A stretch of DNA of 29,490 bases from Symbiodinium natans (Eukaryota; Sar; Dinophyceae; Suessiales; Symbiodiniaceae): the NCBI GenBank assembly GCA_905221605.1, contig CAJNDS010001189.1, positions 1-29,490 of the forward strand, written 5' to 3'. Shown one piece after another: positions 1 to 8,348 of the stretch (its first letter is position 1; every line of letters starts with the position of its first letter). Made by a program: the position numbers and the translations under genes. The notes under the pieces are model-generated. The model ran no database searches and had not been told where the DNA came from. It worked only from the letters and a program-made list of their open reading frames with translations.

Positions 1-110
1 AGAGTCTCAAGAGGGCCAGGTTGTTCTACAAGTGGGGAATGGCTCCCTGCCAAGTCAGCGGGTGCATAATCTCCACGTAGAAGTGTCCACAGCCAGCGCG
101 CCGAACTGCT
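1..110 (-). pseudogene. Alpha/beta-hydrolase-like gene fragment (copy D), cut by window edge
   Basis: Read on the minus strand this stretch gives CGHFYVEIMHPLTWQGAIPH, close to CGHFYVENMHPLPWQGAIEY of the intact copy at 11298-12287. A TAG stop stands where the intact copy has the Trp codon of the EYLWSN segment, so this copy is broken. The reading resumes as NNLALL, matching SNLAFK. The fragment runs off the left edge of the window, so its full extent is unknown. It is one of several decayed copies clustered in the first 1.4 kb. Confidence 0.7.
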
Positions 111-378
111 AGGTCACCCTGTGCACTCTACTCGAAATCGTCGAAGAGGCCGGGAGCACACATGTAGCACCGAGTGCGCAGGTGCGTCGCAAAATGCGAC
201 GTTGCCAGATTCACAAAACCACCATCATGCAGCCACCGATGCGAATACATTCAGCACCAGCCAAGGCCGTTCACGAGAAGGTTCACAAGTCCGCCATCAC
301 AGGTGGGGCATAGTCGTGCCTTGGCACGGGACGTTGCAGGTGCCAACCTTCTTGATCCGAAGTATAAAGTTGCCCCAT

Positions 379-469
379 GGTGGTCAGCCCCCACGGTGGT
401 CAGCCAGTGGGGACTTAACGGCAAGAACAAAGGGTAGGACCAGCCCAGAGCACTCCATGGTGGTCAGCC
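379..469. repeat. Three short direct repeats, GGTGGTCAGCC
   Basis: The 11-mer GGTGGTCAGCC occurs at 379-389, 395-405 and 459-469. The second and third copies continue with AGTGG, and the first and third are preceded by CCAT. They lie between hydrolase pseudogene fragments and look like a small local duplication. No function is apparent. Confidence 0.7.
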
Positions 470-514
470 AGTGGAGCCTCTCCGAGCACAAGGCGCAACG
501 TTCTTTTGACTCAC

Positions 515-640
515 AAGAGTCTCGTCCGACGGCCAAAGCAGGCATGACTGCTTCGTTCCAATCAGAGCCATCAGGTAAACCCAAGCAGGCGGGGACCCCA
601 CCTGCCCCGCAGGAAGCGGGAGAGCCCCCCAGTCAAAAAA
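515..640 (-). pseudogene. Alpha/beta-hydrolase-like gene fragment (copy C)
   Basis: Two minus-strand frames together match one stretch of the intact copy at 11298-12287. One frame gives AGQVGSPPAW, against AGQAGSPPAW in the intact gene. The next frame gives LPDGSDWNEAVMPALAVGRD, against LPDGAAWTKAV...LAVQRD. A frame change lies between the two pieces near 580. Only the middle of the gene is recognisable, so this is a decayed partial copy. Confidence 0.65.
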
Positions 641-654
641 AACTTCGCACTCAA

Positions 655-1150
655 GGCCAAGCAACTATCTCCTTGGCCGTTGAGGGTTCAATAACCAGAA
701 TCAGACCCTCCATGCCGAAACCGACAGAAGTCGGCGAGGAGATGTGAGGGCTCACATCACGCTTGGCCACATACCGATGGGGAGGTAGTCATGTATGGCT
801 GCTTTGATGCAAGCAGAGATTTCCACCCAAGCAGGCAGGGAACCCCGCAGCAACCCAAGCACAGGCGAGAATGGCTCTCGTGAAGGCCAGGTTGTCCACA
901 GGTGCTCGATGGCACATTGCCAGGGAAGTGGAAACCTGATCTCCGCGTAGAAGTGTCCACAGCCCAGAAGCAGCATCCCCTAGCTGGTCTCTCCCAATTG
1001 GCATGACGCCGTTGTACGACAAGGGGGCGTCACCGTCCAGACGAGAGATGGTCAACACTCAAGTCCGAGGGGTTCACACACAGTCGTAGCACATAGAAGC
1101 GGGCAACCTGCCCACCTAGAGGGGGCAGAGGAAAGGAAGATTGGCCGTTT
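655..1150 (-). pseudogene. Alpha/beta-hydrolase-like gene fragment (copy B)
   Basis: This is the longest broken copy of the gene at 11298-12287. On the minus strand, from high to low coordinate, one frame gives WAGCPLLCATTVCEPLGLE (intact: WVGCLFFAMAVQEPLGLE). Others give GCGHFYAEIRFPLPWQCAIE (intact: GCGHFYVENMHPLPWQGAIE), then DNLAFTRAILACAW (intact: SNLAFKKAVIACAW), then DVSPHISSPTSVGFG (intact: DASPRISLPTYLMGLG). These pieces lie in different frames and stops separate them. The strong GC palindrome at 741-758 lies at the DVSPHIS segment, the same site as in the intact gene. Confidence 0.75.
741..758. repeat. GG-centred palindrome 1 (in hydrolase copy B)
   Basis: Perfect inverted repeat GATGTGAG-GG-CTCACATC with 8-base arms. 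It lies at the segment of hydrolase copy B that corresponds to RDASPRIS of the intact gene. The same 18 bases recur at 1394-1411. Confidence 0.85.
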
Positions 1151-1329
1151 TACCAATGACAAAGCTGGAACATCCAGGCAGGACCGGTCCAGGGTAGTCC
1201 GTGGCAGATGGCCAGTGGAGCAACGGCCCCCCGTTCCCACAGGCACACCGCGGGGCCGACCCAGAAGGGTGTTCACAGCTGCAAGCTGTAAGCACACAAA
1301 AGACAAGCACGATCCAATCCGTGGCATAG

Positions 1330-1425
1330 ACCACGAGAGGGTTGCCAAACCAAGAATATCCCTAGGTAGTCTTGCGGCATGTATCGGCGAGGAGATGTGA
1401 GGGCTCACATCACGCTAGGCAGCAT
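1330..1425 (-). pseudogene. Alpha/beta-hydrolase-like gene fragment (copy E)
   Basis: The minus strand reads DVSPHISSPIHAARLPRDIL, similar to DASPRISLPTYLMGLGSGG of the gene at 11298-12287 in its first half and diverging after it. Only the segment around the palindrome at 1394-1411 is recognisable. It shows that at least a fourth partial copy lies in this cluster, upstream of copy B in the direction of transcription. Confidence 0.5.
1394..1411. repeat. GG-centred palindrome 2 (in hydrolase copy E)
   Basis: Perfect inverted repeat GATGTGAG-GG-CTCACATC, identical to the one at 741-758 and at the same place relative to the hydrolase sequence. Confidence 0.85.
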
Positions 1426-1492
1426 GCCATGAAGGGACTCAATGGTGCGTTCGCATGGCGTCAGTAGGAGCCCTCAGATGACAGTTTGCTGT

Positions 1493-3301
1493 CTATTGCC
1501 AGGAGCCATCCCAGTCCGGACGCCGGGAGCGATGGCCAGCTGAGGTGGTATGGGAACGCTTCCCTGCGGTACGGCTGGGCATGACCTGCATTGGAGGCAG
1601 CTCTTGCTCATCAACCCCCCACTCAGGGATGCCGTCCGGAATGGGGATACGCATGTATCTTGTCATTGAGGTTTGGGCCGCGAGCCACATCACCCGGACA
1701 GCTTCCTGGATTTGCCTGTACTGCACAACACCTTCGTCCTTATACTGAAAGGGGAAGGAGGTAACTGCAGCACGCAGGGCCGAAGGATCAGGGTCCTTGG
1801 GGGTGCCATGACAGTACATCCTAAACCAGAAGCTGTTGAGTCGCTGCTTGGTTGGATGTTTGGCTCGCATGAGCCCCTTAATGGCAGCCCAATGAGCAGT
1901 GGCTGCGTCATACCACGCATTTTGGGGACGTTGGGGCCCATGCTTGGTGGGTGTGGTGCTGATCCCTTTCCAATGCGCATCAAAGATGACTGGCAGCCGG
2001 AAAGGGGCGGAGACATCCACTTCTCGCAAAGCTGCAAGGTCAGTGGTTCGCAGCTCCGAGAAGCGCCAATCATTCACCTGTGCCTCGGGTTCGTCCTCCG
2101 CGTCTGACATGTCATCCATCGGGCAGGGAGAGCCTTCGTTAGTTTCGGAAGAGATGCTGACGACCTCCGGCGAGGTTGCTGCAGTGTTCGCTTCCACAGG
2201 CGCAGCACAGGGCGAGGAGAGCAAGCACTCTAGGGGCAACACTCGCCGTAGAAAAACAGCCATTCTGTGAGAAGTGTCAGGCCATTCCAAGTTAAAAGCT
2301 GACCAAAAATGTTCAATGTTTTGGTTGGCCACCGAGGCCGCAAGAGCAAGCCGGATGGCGTCAAGGAAATGGGCAGGGGGGAGGCCCGGCCTAAATTCTT
2401 GATAGTGCCTTTGCCCAAGTGTCTGTGTGCCCTGCAGCGTGATGCCTAGGAACGTATTCAAGCTGGGCTGGGCAAGCCTGGCCGTTTCCACGTCCGTGTG
2501 CTTAGCAGCTGCGGCCCATGCCTGCAAGGCTTCTTGGGAGGCTTGGCCAGTGACTTGTGGCAGTCCACTGTGCGCGTCCATCACATATTTGGTAGTAGGG
2601 CACGTGGGACACTGATAAGCGCGGCCAGCCAAGAAGGCCACCATGGCTGCAGGCGGCACATTGATCTGCAGGTCAGTAATTTTATTGTCAGATTCAGGAA
2701 AACCAATAACAATGGGCAGCCCTGCCGTACGCTCCAGGGGACCTTTTTGGTGGGACTCGAATGCGAGCAGAAGTGCACCCAGCCAATAATCTGGGTCAGC
2801 GTAGCTGAGCATTGCAGGAAAACTGGCATTGATGACACTCGGCAAGTCCGACACCGCAGAGAAAAGATCCGCGATGTACTGCGCTGTGGTAAGAAAGCCA
2901 TACCCCACCAGGGACTCCGAAAGCCTTGCTTTGTCCAGCTGCGGGACCGGGCAATCCAACATTTCAGCAAGGTCGAAATGCTGCAATGCCCCCGACAATC
3001 TAAGGCACTGCGTGATGATAGGGTCATAAACCTTCAAATACGCTGCCGGAAACGTTTCAGGCAGATGCAGTAGCGTGTCAGCGATTCCGATCAGCATATC
3101 CGAGTCTTGCAGCTGGTTCGGTATGCCGTTCAAAAACACCTCATAGGCCCTATATGCCCGAAGCTGCTGGCAGTGTGTTGTGAGGTGTTGCGAGTCACGC
3201 AGGTTCATGTAGGGCCGAGGTTTGACATTCTTACCAAAGTGATGTCCCGCTGCAAGTGCGCGCCACATGAGATCACAGACCGAGACTGTGTTGCTCTGCA
3301 T
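1493..3301 (-). CDS. Unknown protein, or C-terminal part of the giant helicase protein
   Basis: A 602-residue frame starts with a true ATG at 3301 and ends with TAG at 1493. It overlaps the preceding helicase-tail frame by 97 bases. No catalytic motif was recognised. Residues 1-350 look like a compact, mostly helical domain with a CPTC pair near residue 230. An acidic linker (SDAEDEPEAQ) follows near residue 405, then a second domain rich in Trp and Arg, and a basic tail. The frame also stays open upstream of the ATG, reading SAPACATI. It may therefore be either a separate gene or the end of the giant protein after a missing G in the GGGG run at 3318-3321. Function unknown. Confidence 0.7.
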   Translation of the reverse strand: MQSNTVSVCDLMWRALAAGHHFGKNVKPRPYMNLRDSQHLTTHCQQLRAYRAYEVFLNGIPNQLQDSDMLIGIADTLLHLPETFPAAYLKVYDPIITQCLRLSGALQHFDLAEMLDCPVPQLDKARLSESLVGYGFLTTAQYIADLFSAVSDLPSVINASFPAMLSYADPDYWLGALLLAFESHQKGPLERTAGLPIVIGFPESDNKITDLQINVPPAAMVAFLAGRAYQCPTCPTTKYVMDAHSGLPQVTGQASQEALQAWAAAAKHTDVETARLAQPSLNTFLGITLQGTQTLGQRHYQEFRPGLPPAHFLDAIRLALAASVANQNIEHFWSAFNLEWPDTSHRMAVFLRRVLPLECLLSSPCAAPVEANTAATSPEVVSISSETNEGSPCPMDDMSDAEDEPEAQVNDWRFSELRTTDLAALREVDVSAPFRLPVIFDAHWKGISTTPTKHGPQRPQNAWYDAATAHWAAIKGLMRAKHPTKQRLNSFWFRMYCHGTPKDPDPSALRAAVTSFPFQYKDEGVVQYRQIQEAVRVMWLAAQTSMTRYMRIPIPDGIPEWGVDEQELPPMQVMPSRTAGKRSHTTSAGHRSRRPDWDGSWQ

Positions 3302-5652
3302 GATGGTTGCGCAGGCTGGGGCGCTGGGATCGCGGGTGCCGCTGGGCTCGCTAGGCCCTCGAGGCTTGGCTTTTGGTGGTTCCAGCTGCTGAGAGCCGTC
3401 TTTGCGAGAGGCCGACTTTCCTTGCGAGCTTGGACAGCGGGCACAGGCCTGGCGGGGATGGGCGTCAGGCCATGGGGAGGCATAGGGAGATCCGATTTTG
3501 GTTCCGTCAGGCCAAGTGAGTCCGTGGGAGACTTAGCGCAAGGGGGCTGTGACGCCTCAACCGTCCTAATCCCATCCAGAGATGCTGTGTGCGTGGGCCG
3601 TGTCCGGGGGCTGGGTGGACGTCGTACGCCAGGCGGCGGGTCCCTAATGTTGCCGCCACTACGGGGTGGACACGAGGCGGCGCTACCCCCTCCGATCCTG
3701 TGATCAACTTCACTAGAGGGAGTCGTCACACAAGCATCCAGAGCAATAGGACTCGCGGCCGGCACAACCGCAGGCTCTTTCGTTGCAGGCTCCTTCGTCA
3801 GTGGTCCTCTCTCCCGCGTTGGGGTGCCGCAAGGGGTTCGGGAAACGTCCCGTCTAGCTGGCGGAGGCGGGCTGACAGCTGCCGCAATGGAGCCCCTCGC
3901 GGCCCGAGGCTGGAGCCATGGTGTACCCCACCGCTCGCCATGGCGCGCGTTTGTGGTAGCCTCGCCTTGGGCTGGCGACTGCTGCGGCGTAGGAACCTCG
4001 ACTGCAGTAGCAACTACCACGTCGGGACTGTTACTACCCGCGGGCACAGGGCTGTTTCCCGGAGAGTCCACATCAATCGCAGTTTCGGAGGCAGCCTTAC
4101 CCGTACGAACAGGTAGGAGGTGAAGACCACGGGGGGCTCGCAGTATGCCGGCCTTGTGTTCGAAATCCGGGTCAGCGCGTTGAGCCGATCCCCGCTTGGG
4201 CGGCATCCGAATGCTGGTGTCCCCTAGCAAGCAGGTGAGGTACTGGGCGACTCCATCTCCTTCCCTCACCGGCTGGAAGGGGACACAATACACAGCATTG
4301 GGCAGGGGCTCCAGGACGAAGCCGCGCGTTTGCAGACTAACAATGGTGCCCGAGTAGGAGTTGGAGGTGAAAGAGGGACTCCCCCATCCTTCTTGCTGAA
4401 GTGTGCGGTAAAAAACCTCCCGCTTATCTCCCCAGGTGGCCTTCAAAGCCCACGCTTGATGCAGGGGTGGTGTTCCAAAGAGGTCCAGCCCAACTTTGCG
4501 TTCCGCAGGCAGCACGATGCTGGCTACTGTCCGTTCTCGGAAGGCTTGCTTGTGTAATGCCGTTGCAATGCCAGGGCCATCCATGCTCCACAAGCTGGCT
4601 TGTGTGCGCACATATTCAGCGCATTCAATTAGGCCCCCGGTTGCGCAGGCCGCCATTTGGAAGCATGCACCTATACCATCAGAGTAGTGCGGTGCCACGA
4701 AAACCAAAGCCCCAAGCCCTCTCGTGAAGGAGGTGGCTCGGGCAAACCCTGCCTCGCTACTAAACAGGAATCCAGAAGCCCGACATGTCACAAAGACACA
4801 TATCCCAAATGTGGGGCCAGTGGAGCAGGCCGTGGTGATAGCGCCGAAGAAGCGTTTAAGGGACCCTATGCGATTCATGAGGAAGGTCCGAAACGTCACA
4901 AGGCTCCAAGTGTTGGGCGCGCCAGTCAGCGGGAAGTCTTCCGCGGTTTGGCAGGCTTCAAGTAGGCTCATATCGTCATCGCCCAGTGGGTCTGCGGGGA
5001 GACTCAACTGCAGCATAAACTTCATTTGGGTAACAATCCTGGCATACTGAGAGACCATCCCGATAGGGGAGTCAGGATAGACCTGGTGCCCAAAAGTGAG
5101 CACAATGTCCGCCAGGACCATGCTGAGGTCGTAGCTTCTGCCTATTTTGGTTTGGGTCTCATCCTGATCTTGCACCCGTACCCATCGACACGTTTCCATC
5201 CACCTGCCTGCAAGGCTACGCAGTGGCCGCCCGAGCAGGTGCTGCATCGTGGGACCTGGTGGCATACGTAGCCGAGGGACCCTGCCTATCAGCTCGAAGC
5301 GGCACGCCTCCGAGTACCGACATGCGTATAGAATGGCAGCAATCTCAGGAGGGAGGCGCATGGATGAACAGAGCGAGAGGTTGACAGCCGGTCCGACAAT
5401 GGCCTTCAGCCCGGCGGCCTGCATGACTGTCTCGGCTTGCTTCGGTTTGACGATGCTTATACAGAGAATCGATTCCAGCATCGAGACCGCTGAGAACCAG
5501 ACGCTCCAGAGGAACGGTGGGGCTTGCCCCAAGAGGGCATCTCGCCTTGTCCCTTTTTCCACGGGCCGGAACTTTGGGCCGTTTGCCGCAAAAGGGCCGC
5601 AGGCAAGGTGGCTGGCGTGTGGAGGTCGGCAGGGACCGCATTGAGGCCACAA
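3205..5652 (-). CDS. C-terminal half of SF1 helicase plus Pro-rich tail
   Basis: This frame continues the helicase of 5457-7799. It becomes coding at about 5558, where a TTTTT run needs one more base, and it has no credible start of its own. Early residues carry SMRLPPEIAAIL, the counterpart of the YRMHPEI segment of UPF1-type SF1 helicases. Next comes IGMVSQYARIVTQMK, like the IGVITPYxxQ motif. A motif VI-like RATSFTRGLGALVFV follows, where the family has the TRAR...LvvVG arginine-finger segment. A clear motif V (QGxE) was not seen. From about residue 480 the sequence is a low-complexity linker rich in Pro, Ser, Arg and Thr, likely unstructured, leading to the 1493-3301 region. Nucleic-acid unwinding is inferred from the family. 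Confidence 0.7.
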   Translation of the reverse strand: MWPQCGPCRPPHASHLACGPFAANGPKFRPVEKGTRRDALLGQAPPFLWSVWFSAVSMLESILCISIVKPKQAETVMQAAGLKAIVGPAVNLSLCSSMRLPPEIAAILYACRYSEACRFELIGRVPRLRMPPGPTMQHLLGRPLRSLAGRWMETCRWVRVQDQDETQTKIGRSYDLSMVLADIVLTFGHQVYPDSPIGMVSQYARIVTQMKFMLQLSLPADPLGDDDMSLLEACQTAEDFPLTGAPNTWSLVTFRTFLMNRIGSLKRFFGAITTACSTGPTFGICVFVTCRASGFLFSSEAGFARATSFTRGLGALVFVAPHYSDGIGACFQMAACATGGLIECAEYVRTQASLWSMDGPGIATALHKQAFRERTVASIVLPAERKVGLDLFGTPPLHQAWALKATWGDKREVFYRTLQQEGWGSPSFTSNSYSGTIVSLQTRGFVLEPLPNAVYCVPFQPVREGDGVAQYLTCLLGDTSIRMPPKRGSAQRADPDFEHKAGILRAPRGLHLLPVRTGKAASETAIDVDSPGNSPVPAGSNSPDVVVATAVEVPTPQQSPAQGEATTNARHGERWGTPWLQPRAARGSIAAAVSPPPPARRDVSRTPCGTPTRERGPLTKEPATKEPAVVPAASPIALDACVTTPSSEVDHRIGGGSAASCPPRSGGNIRDPPPGVRRPPSPRTRPTHTASLDGIRTVEASQPPCAKSPTDSLGLTEPKSDLPMPPHGLTPIPARPVPAVQARKESRPLAKTALSSWNHQKPSLEGLASPAAPAIPAPQPAQPSCRATQSRSVISCGAHLQRDITLVRMSNLGPT

Positions 5653-7799
5653 ATCTTTTGCTCCAACAACTCCGTGACGAAGTGGTAATTGGGTCGCGAT
5701 CCTCCAGCGGGCTGTCTGTGGTCGCCAATCATGACATCAAGTGCATGCTTGATGTGCGCCAGAATGGTGTTGGAACCAGGCGTGCCCAATTGCTGGGCTT
5801 CATCTCGGAGGAGCAACTCAACATCCTTTAGACGGTTAATGAGCTGCGAGTAGGGAAAGCTAAGCCTTGCCACAATCGTACCATGTGTCGTGGCTACAAG
5901 TAGCCCCCGGTACAAATCGTGCACATCAAAAGGGAGCTTATGTGTGTCCTTCTCCTTGTTACCCGGTATGCGAACGATGCGGCTGCGAACAAATTCATTG
6001 CTAGCAGTCGTGAGCCTATCAACCGTTTCGACATAGGCCCGAACCGATTCATTGCCATGAGCGGTGTACAGGGTGAGCCGGCTCGTCAGGCACGCAAGGA
6101 GTACTCCTAGAAACGCGCAGGATCGTGTCTTCCCGCTGCCGGGCGCACCCGTTATGAATACAGAAGTACGATTAGCGGCCAGGCCGTACGAGCACGCTCC
6201 CAGCAGCGCTGCCAGGTGTCCGTCCGCCCCCCAAAAGGTATCACAGAGGCACGTAAGGAAGGCGGGACCAACCGCGAGCGCAAAGATGCTGGCTCGAGTC
6301 CTCGGATCGTGCTCGTTGCTCAACGAGTCATGGGACAGGCGTAGACACTCCGCATGCCACAGCGCAGGAGTCCGGGCGTCCTCTTGGCCGGGCAGCGGAG
6401 AGTCAGGCAGCGTAGCTAACACGCCACTCAGCAGCGTCGGCGTCCATTCTTTGCGATAGGATTGTTCCTCCGCAAGCCAAAGGTTGAGGAAGCTTTGCAA
6501 GGGGTTGGCAGCCCCCGGACCCGCAGTAAGCGATGCCTGCGCAGCTTGCGTTTCGTGCTTGCCTCTGAAGACTTGGCAGACCTCCGGGTGAATGAGCTGT
6601 GCCCATGTGTCGTGCCAGTTCCCTCTCACCACTAGCCCGATAAGGAGGACAAGCACTAAATCTGTGAGAAAGCCCGGCAACCACTGTGGCTGCCGGATGG
6701 CATCAAGAGGCGAGTCTTCTAGCGGAACGCCCAATGCAACATGCTGCCTTTCCCTAGGCATGTGTAACAGAGCATCCCAAAGCGGGGTAGAGGCTCCTCC
6801 GGGCAGAACCTCAAGCTGGCTGACTCTCGGCAGTGAGGGTCGTTGCGCGAATTGGTTGTGCTGTTCATCAGTCAAGAGCAGGGCAATGGTTATATTGACT
6901 GGCTGCATGGCCTTACTTTCTCCAGGGCCGGTGAAAAGCTTCTTCGGGGCAAGGAGCTCTATAAACATGCCTGGGTAGGCCACATCCCCCTTGTCTTCTC
7001 TCAAGGTAACCAGCAAAGCAGTGCCCTTGGCCGGCACTTTACCAGCGACAGCAAACCACTTTGTAGCCCAGTCAGGGACATCCGCCAACTCCGGTGTAAG
7101 GAGCATGACCGATGCCCTTGGGTAAACTCGATGGAGAAGGCAGATTGGCCATGTATGCGTGCCGGGCTTTATCGCCACAGGGGTGGCGGCCCGCTTGACC
7201 GCAGCTTGCTCTGGGTAGTGATACTGTTCCGAGGGCTCCTCCTCGATTTCTGCTTCCGAGGCCATGGCTAAAAACTGATAACCCAGCATGTCAACCAGGC
7301 GCTCTAACGACAGGTGGGGGAGCCACATACCCAAAACTAGTTTCATCGTGGGACCAAGTTCATGATACGGGGGCGGCAAATCAGCCAGATGCGGCTTGGC
7401 ATCCGTCAGGAGGACTTGGGTACAGTCAGCACGGAGACTTGCAATGCTCCGGTTCTCAGCGGAAGGTATCCGGAGAAAAGCCTCCATATCGGGGCGTCTG
7501 ATTTGCCGTCCCAGCACGGAGTTGATGAAAGTTTTAGACTTATCCGAAAGCTGGACAGAGCCACACGCAACCCCCATCAAACCTGCTCGCACTGTGCGAT
7601 CCATCCGGGGGTCGGCCAAGCCGCAAATCTTTTTAGTCAATTCCTTATGCAGCGTGAGCTGGAATAGCTCTTCACTGTGGACAAAGTGACCATAAGAGTG
7701 TCCACCACTGCCAAGTGACTCAGGTCCAGTGAAGTAGTAGAGACGCGCCCCGCGCCAATCGCTTGCGTCCTTGCTGCCTGGCTGGGCCGGAAGATACAA
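5457..7799 (-). CDS. SF1 (UPF1-like) helicase, N-terminal part with motifs I-III
   Basis: Helicase motifs are clear. Walker A is FITGAPGSGKTRS with Lys557, motif II is LLRDEAQQLG with Asp666 and Glu667, and motif III is MIGDHRQP. DEAQ plus GDxxQ points to an SF1 helicase of the UPF1/DNA2 type. The roughly 500 residues before the ATPase core are unfamiliar. They start with YLPAQPGSKDASDWRGARLY, which joins the end of the hydrolase-like frame 7637-8308 through one missing base at 7798-7800, and they include GGHSYGHFV, a possible hydrolase catalytic His. After motif III the frame goes out of phase at the poly-T run 5554-5558 and motifs IV-VI lie in the next frame. No ATG start is credible here, so it is an internal part of a larger protein. 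Confidence 0.8.
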   Translation of the reverse strand: MYLPAQPGSKDASDWRGARLYYFTGPESLGSGGHSYGHFVHSEELFQLTLHKELTKKICGLADPRMDRTVRAGLMGVACGSVQLSDKSKTFINSVLGRQIRRPDMEAFLRIPSAENRSIASLRADCTQVLLTDAKPHLADLPPPYHELGPTMKLVLGMWLPHLSLERLVDMLGYQFLAMASEAEIEEEPSEQYHYPEQAAVKRAATPVAIKPGTHTWPICLLHRVYPRASVMLLTPELADVPDWATKWFAVAGKVPAKGTALLVTLREDKGDVAYPGMFIELLAPKKLFTGPGESKAMQPVNITIALLLTDEQHNQFAQRPSLPRVSQLEVLPGGASTPLWDALLHMPRERQHVALGVPLEDSPLDAIRQPQWLPGFLTDLVLVLLIGLVVRGNWHDTWAQLIHPEVCQVFRGKHETQAAQASLTAGPGAANPLQSFLNLWLAEEQSYRKEWTPTLLSGVLATLPDSPLPGQEDARTPALWHAECLRLSHDSLSNEHDPRTRASIFALAVGPAFLTCLCDTFWGADGHLAALLGACSYGLAANRTSVFITGAPGSGKTRSCAFLGVLLACLTSRLTLYTAHGNESVRAYVETVDRLTTASNEFVRSRIVRIPGNKEKDTHKLPFDVHDLYRGLLVATTHGTIVARLSFPYSQLINRLKDVELLLRDEAQQLGTPGSNTILAHIKHALDVMIGDHRQPAGGSRPNYHFVTELLEQKICGLNAVPADLHTPATLPAALLRQTAQSSGPWKKGQGEMPSWGKPHRSSGASGSQRSRCWNRFSV

Positions 7800-8308
7800 A
7801 GCTGGTCGCTCTCATGATGGACAAGACTAACAGCGTGCCGCAATTCCGAACCCAGGATATATTGCAGCATGGCCCGTGGCATGGCAACGCCGCCCAAACG
7901 TGCCTTGATGTGGACAAAATCGCCCTTGCAGTCAGGAAGCTTTTGGCGCTCATGCCAAGCGATAGCCACAGCAGCGCCCGTATACGACCCAGCAGAGAAA
8001 CCCGTAACGCACAGTTTGCACTCGCCAGCTCTACCCGCGGCGAGGCCCACACGCAGAGCGGTCAGCGCAGCAGTATGTGGCATGTGCAAGTGAGCCAGGG
8101 CAGGGCACATTGTCAGGGAGGCTTCTACCGAGCTGATTCTAGCACGAACCGCCGCTGGCAGACCGCATCCTTCGACCTGAGGGTACAGAGCACGTGCCCA
8201 TAGCTGGGCGGCTTGGGGCAGGAGCAACAATGCATGTGCGGCATTACCGCTGGTCGAAAGCAACAACGGGCGCCAGTGAGTGCATAGGAATTGGCTGTGT
8301 GAATGATG
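7637..8308 (-). CDS. Alpha/beta-hydrolase-like segment of the giant protein
   Basis: The frame is open on the minus strand from just after a TAG at 8309-8311. It has no ATG near its start, which suits an internal segment. It carries KLCVTGFSAGSYTGAAVAI, a strand followed by a G-x-S-x-G nucleophile elbow (GFSAG) as in alpha/beta hydrolases. HHESDQL follows and could hold the acid, and the histidine may be in GGHSYGH of the following frame. The order Ser, Asp, His fits the fold. The reading passes to the helicase frame at about 7798. Upstream it is reached from the 8349-10808 frame through a short bridge frame (about 8270-8380). Substrate unknown. A serine esterase or peptidase role is inferred from the elbow only. 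Confidence 0.55.
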   Translation of the reverse strand, partial: HHSHSQFLCTHWRPLLLSTSGNAAHALLLLPQAAQLWARALYPQVEGCGLPAAVRARISSVEASLTMCPALAHLHMPHTAALTALRVGLAAGRAGECKLCVTGFSAGSYTGAAVAIAWHERQKLPDCKGDFVHIKARLGGVAMPRAMLQYILGSELRHAVSLVHHESDQLCIFRPSQAARTQAIGAGRVSTTSLDLSHLAVVDTLMVTLSTVKSYSSSRCIRN

Positions 8309-8348
8309 CTACCCGACACAGTGGGGGGCGTATTCTCGGCCTTCCCAT

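Noticed and set aside
121-747. 208-codon open frame on the plus strand
   Set aside because: It starts at GTG, has low-complexity basic composition, and lies opposite minus-strand hydrolase fragments that match another gene in the window.
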